Notes under the pieces: model-generated
What the model was told of the DNA's origin: nothing
Database searches by the model: none
The model's input: the letters and a program-made list of their open reading frames with translations, nothing else
Part shown: one piece after another, positions 36,135 to 45,225 of the stretch
Numbering within the stretch: the first letter of the stretch is position 1
Layout: each line of letters begins with the position of its first letter
Source: Vibrio sp. SCSIO 43136
GTDB taxonomy: Bacteria; Pseudomonadota; Gammaproteobacteria; Enterobacterales; Vibrionaceae
Length of the DNA stretch: 64,000 nucleotides
Assembly (NCBI RefSeq): GCF_023716565.1
Contig: NZ_CP071849.1
Span: forward strand, 496,001-560,000
Direction: 5' to 3'
Made by a program: the position numbers and the translations under genes

Positions 36135-36884
36135 GTCACTGACGACCGGGTTAAGTTCAAGACCATATTTTGCGTAGAGCTTTTCTAGATATCCGTCCCA
36201 ATACATTTTCGACAGCGCCAGCTCCATCTTTCTCATCTTATAGGGGTTACTGCTAAGGTTGCAGGCCATAGCCCGAAGTGACGTGTAGAACACAAGTTCT
36301 GGTAATAAGTGGTAGCCAAGGCTCTCCATTAGTGGTGTTGCCGTTAAAGTATCCTCCGCCCAAAAGTCTATCCGTCCTATTTCGAGCTTGCGAAAATTTT
36401 GTCGACTGGTTGATGTTGGCTCAGTAGTAAAGCCCATCGAGCTGAGGTATTCATCAACAATGCTACCGCGGTGGGTTCCGATCGTATGATTGCGCACATC
36501 TGCGAGTGTGACGATATCTCTATCATGGTCTAAATCGGCGTACAATGCATAACGAGTGACCAATACAGGGCTTACCCACTGAAAGTCAGCTTCTCGTTCT
36601 TGCGAACGAGCGACGGGCAAAACACAATGATTGTTTTGCAGTCTTGCTATGTTCATCGCACGTTTTAACGGCATGATTTTGATGGTGTATTCAAATTGCG
36701 AACGTTTAAACAACTCATCAATGAGTTCGATGAGTAGCCCTTTGTGTTTGCCATTTTCCGAGTAAGCAAGAGGACGCGACTCGTAGGTGAGTATGGTGTA
36801 ATGATTGACGATATTTGCGACGCTACTAAAGCTTGTTAGTAATGCGACGAAAAGTATTAGCCATATTCGCCTAACGCCAGACAT
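36132..36884 (-). CDS. Periplasmic solute-binding protein, family 3-like
   Basis: This 250-residue exported protein has a signal peptide (to about SVA23) and the two-lobed binding-protein pattern (YESRPLAYSENGKHKGLLIE, FKRSQFEYTIKIMPLKRAM, ending LEKLYAKYGL). It is similar in type to the protein at 5728, not close in sequence. Its start overlaps the end of the large solute-binding gene by 14 bp, so the two binding proteins are made together, yet no permease or ATPase gene is present. A joint sensing or ligand-presenting role is plausible. Confidence 0.8.
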   Translation of the reverse strand: MSGVRRIWLILFVALLTSFSSVANIVNHYTILTYESRPLAYSENGKHKGLLIELIDELFKRSQFEYTIKIMPLKRAMNIARLQNNHCVLPVARSQEREADFQWVSPVLVTRYALYADLDHDRDIVTLADVRNHTIGTHRGSIVDEYLSSMGFTTEPTSTSRQNFRKLEIGRIDFWAEDTLTATPLMESLGYHLLPELVFYTSLRAMACNLSSNPYKMRKMELALSKMYWDGYLEKLYAKYGLELNPVVSD

Positions 36885-38595
36885 TTAACGCCTCCTCATA
36901 CGGCAGGGTAATGCCTTGAGGTTCACCATCGATACGAGCTTTTGGTGAACCTGGCGCATTGAGCCATTTTTCAGGAAAGGTTGCTGCGTTCAGTTTGGGT
37001 GCACATTCATGATCTTGCGAATAAGAGAGGTCTTTGAGGTGCTCATCGACTTCGATAGAAAAGCGTTTGAGCCCTTGCTCGGTGGTAATTTTTCCCTCAA
37101 CAACTTTTGATATGTTCTTCCACCACAGCGTGGAAAGGTATGGGTAATCGGGAACGTTTGTCCCAGTTGGCGTCCATACATCACGGCCTCGGCTTCGATA
37201 GAACTCAACTAAGCCACCAAGGTAAGGGGCTCTTTTGGTCATCACGTTAGAGTGAATATCGGAATAGCGAATGGGTGTATTTGCAATTAAGGTCTTCTTA
37301 AGCGATACCGTTTTAGAAACGACAAATTGAGCATAAAGCCATGCCGCTTGTCGACGAAATAGTGGCGTTGTATGTAAGAAGGTCCAAGCACCAGTATCTT
37401 GGTAACCAGACTTCATGCCCGGTTGCCAATATTTACCCACAGGTGATGGTGCAATACGCCATTTCGGGGTGCCATCACGGTTCATGACTGGCAGATTAGG
37501 TTTGGTAAGATCAGAGACAAATGCCGTATACCAAAAGATTTGCTGGGCAATGACGCCTTTCCCGGGCCATTCTCCTGCTTGGGAAAAGTTAAGGTTTCTA
37601 GCTTCTGGTGGAGCATAGTCGAGCCAATCAATGAATTTGTTGATGGCATAAACCGATGCAGGCCCATTTAGAGCGCCACCACGGCGAACACTCGCCCCCA
37701 CTGGTCGACATCCCTCGACTCGAATACCCCATTCATCCACGGGGTGCCCATTGGGTAAGCCTTTGTCGCCAACACCCGCCATGGATAACCAGGCGTCGGA
37801 CAAGCGCCAGCCCAAAGATGGGTCCGTTTTCGCATAATCCATATGCCCATAGACACGTTGTCCGTCGATGTATTTGACGTCGTTAGTAAAGAAGTTTGCA
37901 ATGGCTTCATACGCAGCCCAGTTTTGCGGGATGCCAAGCTCATAGCCGTAGATTTCCTTAAACTTTTTCTTGAGTTCCGGGCGTTCAAACCAATCGTGAC
38001 GATACCAATAGAGGTTGGCAAATTGTTGATCAGGTAACTGGTAGAATTTTCCATCAGGTGCAGTTGTGAAGGCGAGACCAATAAAGTCATCTAAGTCTAG
38101 ACTGGGTAAAGTGACTTCTTTGCCTTCATTTTCGATAAAATCACTCAAGGCGACAACCGCCCCAGAACGAAAATGGGTGCCGATTAAATCACTGTCATTG
38201 ATGTATGCATCAAACAAGTTTTGACGAGTCATAATTTGAGCCGATAATTTCTTAACTACATCATCTTCTCCGGTCAGTTCGTGCACGACATGAATGCCAG
38301 TCAATTCATAAAATGCTTTTGCTAGCACCTCAGATTCGAACTTATGCGTGTTGATTCGTTCAGATACCACATGAATTGAAAGCCCGCGGTAGGGTTTAGC
38401 GGCATTGATGAACCAATTCATCTCTTCAAGTTGTTGTGGCTTAGATAAAGTCGAGGGTTGGAACTCTTCCAGCCATTTATAGATGATTTGGCTGCTACCA
38501 CTGTCGCGCATTGGTGCACTTTGGGAAGAAAAGGTAGATAGCATTAATGAGCCCAAAAAGAGCCAAAAAACTATGCTATACCTCTTTAGTGGCAT
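36871..38595 (-). CDS. Large family-1 extracellular solute-binding protein
   Basis: This 574-residue exported protein (signal peptide to about SQSA27) belongs to the long carbohydrate/polyol group of ABC solute-binding proteins, similar in size and in the NAAKPYRGLSIHVVSE opening to GlpV-like glycerol-binding proteins. Aromatic-rich segments (NLYWYRHDWFERPEL, QQIFWYTAFVSDL, GYQDTGAWTFLHT) are typical of sugar or polyol pockets. Usual partners, two permeases and an ATPase, are missing on both sides. It overlaps the next small solute-binding gene by 14 bp. It may feed a distant transporter or a membrane sensor. Confidence 0.82.
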   Translation of the reverse strand: MPLKRYSIVFWLFLGSLMLSTFSSQSAPMRDSGSSQIIYKWLEEFQPSTLSKPQQLEEMNWFINAAKPYRGLSIHVVSERINTHKFESEVLAKAFYELTGIHVVHELTGEDDVVKKLSAQIMTRQNLFDAYINDSDLIGTHFRSGAVVALSDFIENEGKEVTLPSLDLDDFIGLAFTTAPDGKFYQLPDQQFANLYWYRHDWFERPELKKKFKEIYGYELGIPQNWAAYEAIANFFTNDVKYIDGQRVYGHMDYAKTDPSLGWRLSDAWLSMAGVGDKGLPNGHPVDEWGIRVEGCRPVGASVRRGGALNGPASVYAINKFIDWLDYAPPEARNLNFSQAGEWPGKGVIAQQIFWYTAFVSDLTKPNLPVMNRDGTPKWRIAPSPVGKYWQPGMKSGYQDTGAWTFLHTTPLFRRQAAWLYAQFVVSKTVSLKKTLIANTPIRYSDIHSNVMTKRAPYLGGLVEFYRSRGRDVWTPTGTNVPDYPYLSTLWWKNISKVVEGKITTEQGLKRFSIEVDEHLKDLSYSQDHECAPKLNAATFPEKWLNAPGSPKARIDGEPQGITLPYEEALNVWR

Positions 38596-38726
38596 GCAGC
38601 CTCCATTGATAAAAGTGTTTTTAAATTGGTCATTTAACTATGGTTCAGCTCGTCAAAAATGCAAATTTAGCATTCTCAAATTGAGCTGCTTTCGCTATGT
38701 TTTTACACAGCACACAGGGAGTTTTT

Positions 38727-39224
38727 ATGTATTGTCCAAAATGTGGTGAAGCGAGTTTTAATCATGTCGCTGCCAATCAGTATGTTTGTCATCAATGTCA
38801 GTTTACTTATTTTCAAAATGTCGCTGCGGCGGTTGCCGTTGCGATTGTTTGTGGCGATGAACTGTTAGTGGTGATCCGTGGTCGAGATCCAATGAGAGGG
38901 CACTGGGATCTGCCCGGTGGTTTTGTCGACCCAGACGAGAGTTTAGAGCAAGCATGCGTTCGCGAACTCGAAGAAGAGCTAGGCCTCAATCAAGCGCTCA
39001 AGTTGGAGTTTATCGGTTCGTTCCCAAACACCTATCCTTATAAAGAGGTGGTGTACAAAACCTGCGATGTTTTGTTTGGTTGCCGATTAGCGACTAAACC
39101 CAATGTGGTCGCCAATGACGATGTAAGTGGTTTTCAGTGGGTAAAAATAGCAGACGTTGTACCAGAGAAATTTGCATTTGAGTCGTCGACTCGCATATTG
39201 CCTTGGTTAAATACGCTCGAGTGA
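38727..39224 (+). CDS. NUDIX hydrolase with N-terminal zinc ribbon
   Basis: This 165-residue protein has a zinc ribbon (C3, C6, C21, C24) and a full NUDIX box: G65, E71, R79-E80 and E83-E84 within GGFVDPDESLEQACVRELEE. The layout resembles NudC-like or ADP-ribose/NADH pyrophosphatases, although it is shorter than NudC and lacks its extra N-domain. It hydrolyses a nucleoside diphosphate linked to another group; the actual substrate is open. Start at 38727 after AGGGA; the upstream ten codons lack a site. It precedes the ferritin-like/ketosynthase pair by 64 bp. Confidence 0.88.
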   Translation: MYCPKCGEASFNHVAANQYVCHQCQFTYFQNVAAAVAVAIVCGDELLVVIRGRDPMRGHWDLPGGFVDPDESLEQACVRELEEELGLNQALKLEFIGSFPNTYPYKEVVYKTCDVLFGCRLATKPNVVANDDVSGFQWVKIADVVPEKFAFESSTRILPWLNTLE

Positions 39225-39288
39225 AATAAAAGTTGTGTTTAGCCTTTCTTAATAACTATTGCATGAAAACCAATAAGTAGGGATACCG

Positions 39289-39975
39289 ATGCGGCCATGT
39301 TTTCCGAGCGTTGAGCAGCAATTTCACAGCAAGACTTCTGTCATCAGTTGGCTCAGAGATTTCGAGCATCAAACGCTCAGCTATCAAACTGGTCACGATC
39401 AAGCACTAGCGAGACTGTTGCCGCTGCTGATTTGCGGTGAGCAGTCCTCTCAGTGGGTGTTTCACAATGAGCGTGAGCGCTTAATTGCACAAGGCCAGCA
39501 AGAGAGTGTAGAAGCGTTTGAGGAAATTGTCGCAGATGAGCAGTATCACGAAGTCGCTTTAGAAGCAGTAATGAATAAGTTGCCTCAGCCAAAAGACATT
39601 ACCTCAATCAAACGACGCAGTCAGCGTTTTTATACCTTATTAGGACGCCAAGAAACCTTGGGTGACCACTTTGCCCAAATCGCTTGTTTGGATGCTCTGG
39701 TGTGCCAGATCATGAAGGTGATGGAAAAGAGTGCGCTTGGCGCTGACCATCCTTTTACCTTGCTTTGTCGAGCCATCAAGCAAGATGAAGCGAAACACGT
39801 TTCCATCGCTAAAAAACACGCCAAAAAGCTAGGGTTTGATCGCAGTGAATGGCATCAGTTTCAACACAATGTTGCGCTTAAACTGCGAGTCCTACTTGAG
39901 TCTGAGCAGCAAGCCTTTTCGGTTTTAAACGTGGATCTTGATGATATCTTTTTGCCAAGGAAGCCAACCCTATGA
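39289..39975 (+). CDS. Ferritin-like di-iron protein
   Basis: This 228-residue helical protein has the metal-ligand layout of ferritin-like di-iron enzymes: E51 in ICGEQSSQWVF, E84-x2-H87 in VADEQYHEVAL, an acid-containing third helix (LGDHFAQIACLDAL, D126 or D135), and E167-x2-H170 in IKQDEAKHVSIAKKH. Two ExxH motifs are diagnostic. The family name is not known to me. Its stop overlaps the start of the ketoacyl-ACP synthase gene by 4 bp (ATGA type), so the two work together: an oxidase, desaturase or oxygenase acting on an acyl or beta-keto product is the most likely role. It follows a NUDIX gene. Confidence 0.75.
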   Translation: MRPCFPSVEQQFHSKTSVISWLRDFEHQTLSYQTGHDQALARLLPLLICGEQSSQWVFHNERERLIAQGQQESVEAFEEIVADEQYHEVALEAVMNKLPQPKDITSIKRRSQRFYTLLGRQETLGDHFAQIACLDALVCQIMKVMEKSALGADHPFTLLCRAIKQDEAKHVSIAKKHAKKLGFDRSEWHQFQHNVALKLRVLLESEQQAFSVLNVDLDDIFLPRKPTL

Positions 39976-41024
39976 CCACTTTTCTCAAAACCAAAGTTAA
40001 GCTGCTCAGTCATGGAGCTGCCCTACCACCAAATCGCTATACCACTGACCAAATGCTCGAAACTCTGCAATCTTTGTCAGGGTGGCGCTACGCAAAATTG
40101 GCCCAGCGGATCAGTAAACATTTAGGTGTGGAATCTCGTCATTTAAGTCGCGATGTGCGCCTAAAAACGTCTGCGCCGACGCCAAGCAACTCCGACTTAG
40201 CCGTAGAGGTTGTGCAGGCGTGTTTAGATCAAGCGCATTTGCAGTCTAGTGATCTTGACTACTTGTTGGCGCATACCTGCACACCAGATACCCAAGTGCC
40301 ACCTAGTGTGGCTTGGGTAGCAGACAAGATAAATTATAAAGGTTTGTATCTAGAGCTTAGACAGGCATGCACAGGTTTTGCGAGTGCGTTGCAGATGGCG
40401 GTACCGAGAATCGAGTCACTGGGTAAACCTGTGATGCTGGTGGGCAGCGAGACAGGATCTGTCTATTTTGATCATGCACCACAGTTTCTCGATCAAGCGC
40501 AACTGGTTAACTATTTGCAAATGGGGGATGGTGCTGCAGGTGTATTGCTTGGCAGTGATGATGGTTCGGGGCAGGGCATCATTAGTGATATCTATATGGG
40601 GCAAATTGGTGTGGGGAAATCACCGGGGCTCTACCTTGATGGAGGATCGACTTCTGTTTATACCCAAGAAGGGCCAGCGCGTTTCCATCATGACGCAGCC
40701 AAGGTAAAACAAAACGGTGAAATGCTATTTAAAGCGGCGATAGATGCGTTAAATGAGCAAGGGCATCAACTCGACAGTTTTGACTATATTATCCCCCACC
40801 AAGCCAGTGGGCATATTGATGTGCATTTCTCTAAAGCAACTGGAATTGCACAGGAGAAAATCATTAATGATGCCAAGCACTTGGGGAATCTAGGCTCATC
40901 GGCAATTTGGATGAGCTTCAGCCGCCTATTAAGCAGCGGTAAACTCGAGCATGGGGATAGGGTGTTAGTGATTGGTGCTGAAGCGACTAAATACCTTTAT
41001 GGTGGTTTTATCTACACTCATTAA
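39972..41024 (+). CDS. 3-oxoacyl-ACP synthase III family protein
   Basis: This 350-residue thiolase-fold enzyme has the complete FabH-type triad: C133 in RQACTGFASAL, H276 in IIPHQAS and N306 in HLGNLGSSAIW. It therefore should condense an acyl-thioester with malonyl-ACP or a second acyl chain. Compared with housekeeping FabH (about 317 residues) it is longer and diverged, and lies outside any fatty-acid cluster, so it is likely a special-purpose condensing enzyme, as in DarB/OleA/quinolone-type pathways. It overlaps the ferritin-like gene by 4 bp. No acyl carrier protein is adjacent. What the product is cannot be told. Confidence 0.87.
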   Translation: MTTFLKTKVKLLSHGAALPPNRYTTDQMLETLQSLSGWRYAKLAQRISKHLGVESRHLSRDVRLKTSAPTPSNSDLAVEVVQACLDQAHLQSSDLDYLLAHTCTPDTQVPPSVAWVADKINYKGLYLELRQACTGFASALQMAVPRIESLGKPVMLVGSETGSVYFDHAPQFLDQAQLVNYLQMGDGAAGVLLGSDDGSGQGIISDIYMGQIGVGKSPGLYLDGGSTSVYTQEGPARFHHDAAKVKQNGEMLFKAAIDALNEQGHQLDSFDYIIPHQASGHIDVHFSKATGIAQEKIINDAKHLGNLGSSAIWMSFSRLLSSGKLEHGDRVLVIGAEATKYLYGGFIYTH

Positions 41025-41127
41025 GTGACGCTGTCACCATGGGGTGTTGTCACAAAATAGTCATCGATTCTCAATGCATCATTCAGTACACTGCGACTTT
41101 ATTTTTTTATTTTGCTTGGATGTCGTG

Positions 41128-41937
41128 ATGTACAAATTGATTGCCCTCGATATGGATGGGACTCTTCTCGATTCAGAGAAAAAACTTAGTCAGCGTAACA
41201 AGGACGCTATTGATGCTGCTCGTGCCCAAGGGGTGACGGTTGTACTGGTGTCTGGCCGCCCAACAGAAGGTATGCTGCCTTATCTTGACCAGCTTGAAAT
41301 GACTGGCGAGCAAGATATCGTATTAAGCTACAACGCATCAGTCGTGCAGAAAGTGGCTTCTCGTGAACTGCTACGCAGTCAGATCCTAACCGGTGTGGAT
41401 GCCAAAAATCTTGCGACGCTGGCGAGAGATCTTGGTGTTCATATCCATGCGTTTACCGAAACTCACGGTTTGATCACTCCACAACTGAACACTTATACCG
41501 ACCTTGAAGCGAGCATCAATGGTATTGAGGTCTCGGTAATGCCGTTCGAATCGCTAGACGATGACGAACCAGTTATGAAAGTGATGATGATCGATGAGCC
41601 TGAGGTGCTTTCGGCCGCTATTGAAAAGATCCACGCTGAGGTGTACCAAGAGTTCACTGTGGTTCAGAGTGCGCCATATTTCCTTGAGTTCTTGAATGCC
41701 AAGAGCAATAAAGGCACTGGTGTTGCGATGCTGGCTGAGATGATGGGCATTGATGCCTCACAGGTTATTTGCATGGGTGACGCAGGTAATGACAAACACA
41801 TGCTTGAGTATGCAGGCGTAGGTGTTGCGATGGGCAATGCTACCGAAGAAATCAAAGCCGTGGCGAATTACCATACGGCTACCAATGACGAGAGCGGTGT
41901 TGCTCAAGTGATTGAAGAGTTGGTGTTAAATAACTAA
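41128..41937 (+). CDS. Cof-type HAD-IIB sugar phosphatase, YidA-like
   Basis: This 269-residue phosphatase has DxD nucleophile motif ALDMDGTLLDS (D8, D10), the Cof-type cap, and motif IV MGDAGNDKHML. Length and sequence match the YidA group (E. coli YidA 270 residues), which dephosphorylates sugar phosphates such as erythrose-4-phosphate. I start it at 41128 (MYKLIALDMDG) by family alignment; the ribosome-binding site (GGATG) is weak and the open frame runs 28 codons upstream with a non-family sequence. Confidence 0.88.
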   Translation: MYKLIALDMDGTLLDSEKKLSQRNKDAIDAARAQGVTVVLVSGRPTEGMLPYLDQLEMTGEQDIVLSYNASVVQKVASRELLRSQILTGVDAKNLATLARDLGVHIHAFTETHGLITPQLNTYTDLEASINGIEVSVMPFESLDDDEPVMKVMMIDEPEVLSAAIEKIHAEVYQEFTVVQSAPYFLEFLNAKSNKGTGVAMLAEMMGIDASQVICMGDAGNDKHMLEYAGVGVAMGNATEEIKAVANYHTATNDESGVAQVIEELVLNN

Positions 41938-41945
41938 CAAATTAC

Positions 41946-41982
41946 AAAAATGGCTAGGTTTAAAACCTAGCCATTTTTTTGG
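41946..41982. terminator. Bidirectional terminator
   Basis: AAAAATGGCTAGGTTT pairs with AAACCTAGCCATTTTT, followed by TTT, between the Cof hydrolase and the convergent diguanylate cyclase gene. Confidence 0.92.
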
Positions 41983-42005
41983 TTAAAGTAGAAGTTTGCA
42001 GGGGC

Positions 42006-43589
42006 TTAAACCTCGTAGCAGACTTGGTTACGGCCTTTTGCTTTTGCTCGGTAGAGAGCTTTATCCGCTCGGTAGAAAGTACGCTGAGTATTTTCCCCTT
42101 CTTTATGAAGAGTCACGCCCACACTGACGGTAAGACCACGTTCTCCAAGAATATCTAGCCAACTAAATTGGAAAATGCGTTCACGGTAATGTTCAGCATG
42201 CATCACCGCTTGTTCGATGTTGGCATTTTCTAGTATGACCAAAAACTCCTCGCCACCAAATCGAACACAGGACGAACCTTTAAAGCGGAAGTGAGATTTA
42301 AGCTCAGTGGCGACGTTAACAATCGCTTTGTCACCCACCAAGTGGCTTAACTCGTCATTGATTGACTTAAAGTGGTCGATATCAATGACCATCAACGCAA
42401 AGTTCGTGTTGTGAAGCAGCAAATCTTTCAGTTTTACGTCCAGCCAACGACGGTTATGAAGGCTGGTCAGTGGATCCGTAAATACATCTTGTTGCAGCTT
42501 AGCCACTGCCGATTTTTGGGTCTCGGTGGTTTCTTTAAGTTCACGGTTTTCTTGCTCAGACATGATCAGCTTGAGCTGAAGCTCGAAGCGTGTCAGACGG
42601 CGCAACTGAGAGCCCGCTAACTCACTAATAGGAATATTCTTCACCAGATCTGAGTGAATGCGGTAGGCGTGTTTTTGATACGCCAATGCACGTTTGTATT
42701 CCTGCTGAGTTTCCAACACACCACTTATGACGTCATAAAGCTTATGCATCAATACTGGCGAGTTGGTCACTTCTAGACGTTTGGTCATGCTGTATAGAAT
42801 CGCTTCTGCCAAGTCCATACGACCAATGCCGTTCAGGTTTCGAGCCAGTTCAAGACGCATCATGTTCGAGAGCCAAAGGGCGCTGGTATTATTCAGTGAA
42901 TAGCGAGCTTTAGTCAGTGTTTTGAGTGCATCTAGGTGGTTCTTCTGTTTGCCCTGAATACGTGCTTGATAGAGGATGATTTGACCAGCCAAAATTTTAT
43001 CGCTGACCAGAATACTTAACTCTTCACACTCTCGCAATTTCTCTTCCGCTTGAACCAAGCGGCCTACCGAAATCAAGCAAGACACCATATACAGTTTGTA
43101 GCGAAGGCGCAGGGTACGGCTAGAGATCGCATGGTCGATACCATCGATTTTCATGTAGTACTTGAGGGCGCGGTGATGATCACCATAGGCGTCACATAGG
43201 TTCCCCATGCCCATTACGGCTATCACATAAAAATCAATTTCACTGAATTCTACCGCCATGGTTGATAGCATGACGTACTCTTTGAGTGCGAGTGCATAGT
43301 CACCGCCATCAAACAGTTGCTCAGCCAAACTGGCTCTAATATTGAGCACATCTTCCGCATGCTCAGGCAAGGATAGCAACTCTAACGCAGCACGCAGCTC
43401 ATCTATTGAGGCGCGAGGCTGCTTTAATTTGACTCGGTACTGAGAGCTTATTGCGTAGCAGTGGGCTCGCTCTTCATTATTAGTGGCTATGTGTTGACGA
43501 ACATGGTCCCAAAAGATGATCGCATCTTCGCCTTGAACCGAGGCCGGGTCTAATCCGGCATCGGAGACTTTAGTTAGGATCGCGTCCAT
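42006..43589 (-). CDS. TPR-GGDEF diguanylate cyclase
   Basis: This 527-residue cytosolic protein has a TPR-like helical-repeat sensor (about 1-340), a short coiled coil (SEQENRELKETTETQKSAVA), and a C-terminal GGDEF domain with an active RFGGEEFLVIL site near residue 444; LTSLHNRRWLD is also present. There is no membrane helix and no EAL domain. The RxxD inhibitory site is missing before GGEEF. It should make cyclic-di-GMP. Its start overlaps the end of the TPR gene upstream by 20 bp, and the TPR repeats of both proteins are similar in type, so the pair probably forms a complex in which the first protein controls the cyclase. Confidence 0.9.
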   Translation of the reverse strand: MDAILTKVSDAGLDPASVQGEDAIIFWDHVRQHIATNNEERAHCYAISSQYRVKLKQPRASIDELRAALELLSLPEHAEDVLNIRASLAEQLFDGGDYALALKEYVMLSTMAVEFSEIDFYVIAVMGMGNLCDAYGDHHRALKYYMKIDGIDHAISSRTLRLRYKLYMVSCLISVGRLVQAEEKLRECEELSILVSDKILAGQIILYQARIQGKQKNHLDALKTLTKARYSLNNTSALWLSNMMRLELARNLNGIGRMDLAEAILYSMTKRLEVTNSPVLMHKLYDVISGVLETQQEYKRALAYQKHAYRIHSDLVKNIPISELAGSQLRRLTRFELQLKLIMSEQENRELKETTETQKSAVAKLQQDVFTDPLTSLHNRRWLDVKLKDLLLHNTNFALMVIDIDHFKSINDELSHLVGDKAIVNVATELKSHFRFKGSSCVRFGGEEFLVILENANIEQAVMHAEHYRERIFQFSWLDILGERGLTVSVGVTLHKEGENTQRTFYRADKALYRAKAKGRNQVCYEV

Positions 43590-45099
43590 GTTCTTGCTCC
43601 AGTTGTGGCTCTTCCTCGACCAACTGCTCGAGAGTAAATGGGAAAGTCAAAATGTTGTGTAATGACAGTGTTGGTGAATCACCTTTGAGTCCACGGCGTT
43701 TCCATGGGTAGATGGAAACCATTTGTTCGAGAACTTTAAAGAGATGCAGTGCACCTTGGTCTTTTTCCGCAATCAACAATCCGATGCGCTGCTTATCGAG
43801 CTGTGAAAGTAAGTCATCACGGCTGCATAAACAGTGCGCAAGCTCCATGCAGATCTCTAGGAAGTTGCTGTCTTCATGCTTAATGATGATCACTGCATGG
43901 TTCGACATTTTGAGCTCAGACTTATAGAGCACCAACTGTTCCCACCAGTAGGTCTCCGAGACGGCATTAGAGAAACGACGTTCGCGGCTGAACTCCATCT
44001 GACCACGAATTCGGTTGATCAGTTTACGAGCGCGTTGCTCTAGTTGTCTTTTCGAACTTCGAGCTTTATCCATTCCGATGCGATTGGTTTGCTCTTTTTG
44101 CATCTGGATGGAATATTGGCGATATTTCTTAAACGCATTGAGTGCGTGTTGGTAATCGCCGCTCTCTTCAGCCACCACAGATTGCTGGAAACAGATTTGA
44201 GACAAAAGCTCGCCGTTATCAAATTTATTGGCCGCCGCTTCGGCTTCAAGTAACAGTTCACCGGCATCAACATAGTTTTTGCGGATAAGTTCAAGACGCG
44301 CTCGACTAATGAAAGAGTGAGCTTTCATCCACTTGAGGTCGTGCTTAACCGCGAGTTGGTGCGCTTCAATCGTGGCTTGCTCTGCATCTTCTAACCGCTC
44401 TAAGCCAATGAGTGCTAGACCGCGAAAATCTAAGATCTCGGCGCGCCACGTTGGGTCTTGGTGATATTTAAGCGCTTCTTCTGCGCCATCAAGCACCGAA
44501 AGCATCTCAACGTAGTTATTGAGTAGGTAGTAATCCCATGCTAAAAGGATTCGAGATTTCCCTTCTAACCAATCGATTCTGGCGTTATTGGCTACCTTAA
44601 CTGCGAGTTCGTGAGTTGAACGAGCCAGTTGCACATCATCTGTGATGCGCCAAATGTTCCCTAAGCCAATCAAAGATTCGATTTCAATGGCGGTTTCACC
44701 AACCAGAGCTGATTGCTCGAGCGCATTAATCCAATATTGCTGTGCGGAGTAGTATTTTGCTTGGCCCCAATATTGTTGGGCAAACACATGGAGTATTTCA
44801 GGCAGGTAGTTGTCATTTTCTAAACGGCTTTGCAGGGTATGAGCGAATTTGATCGCTTTCATACCATTGCGGTAATCCATCAAGCTCCAATAACATTTGG
44901 CAATGATGATTTGGGCGAGAATTTCGCCGTCGTGAAAGATTAACTGTTGAGCTCGCGCTAAGCACTGTTGGGCTTGCATAAGAGTAGTATCAGGATCGAC
45001 ATCGATACGACTCCTAAGCTGTTCGAGTTCAGTTTCTACCAGAAGTTGGGCTTTATCCAAAAGTTGAGTCCAAGCAGTTGAGTTTTTTACCAATAGCAA
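43570..45099 (-). CDS. TPR-repeat protein, partner of the diguanylate cyclase
   Basis: This 509-residue soluble protein consists of helical TPR-type repeats (about 20-330; for example ALIGLERLEDAEQATIEAHQ) followed by a coiled coil (KARSSKRQLEQRARKLINRI) and a C-terminal alpha/beta part (about 370-490, with AVIIIKHEDSNF) that resembles a GGDEF-like fold without the GGDEF residues. Translation seems to begin at TTG 45099 or 45093; no ATG is available near the frame's upstream stop at 45105, and the ribosome-binding site is poor, so the start is uncertain. It overlaps the cyclase gene by 20 bp. Confidence 0.78.
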   Translation of the reverse strand: MLLVKNSTAWTQLLDKAQLLVETELEQLRSRIDVDPDTTLMQAQQCLARAQQLIFHDGEILAQIIIAKCYWSLMDYRNGMKAIKFAHTLQSRLENDNYLPEILHVFAQQYWGQAKYYSAQQYWINALEQSALVGETAIEIESLIGLGNIWRITDDVQLARSTHELAVKVANNARIDWLEGKSRILLAWDYYLLNNYVEMLSVLDGAEEALKYHQDPTWRAEILDFRGLALIGLERLEDAEQATIEAHQLAVKHDLKWMKAHSFISRARLELIRKNYVDAGELLLEAEAAANKFDNGELLSQICFQQSVVAEESGDYQHALNAFKKYRQYSIQMQKEQTNRIGMDKARSSKRQLEQRARKLINRIRGQMEFSRERRFSNAVSETYWWEQLVLYKSELKMSNHAVIIIKHEDSNFLEICMELAHCLCSRDDLLSQLDKQRIGLLIAEKDQGALHLFKVLEQMVSIYPWKRRGLKGDSPTLSLHNILTFPFTLEQLVEEEPQLEQEHGRDPN

Positions 45100-45225
45100 T
45101 ATTCATTATACGGTGCAGTCACTTAAGTAGATACCGCTAATACAATGATCATAGCCGCATTTTGCTGAATCGTCGTCTTTTTGCCCGGCGTTCAATTGGC
45201 TGGTTGCTCAATTTTTGACCGTGAA

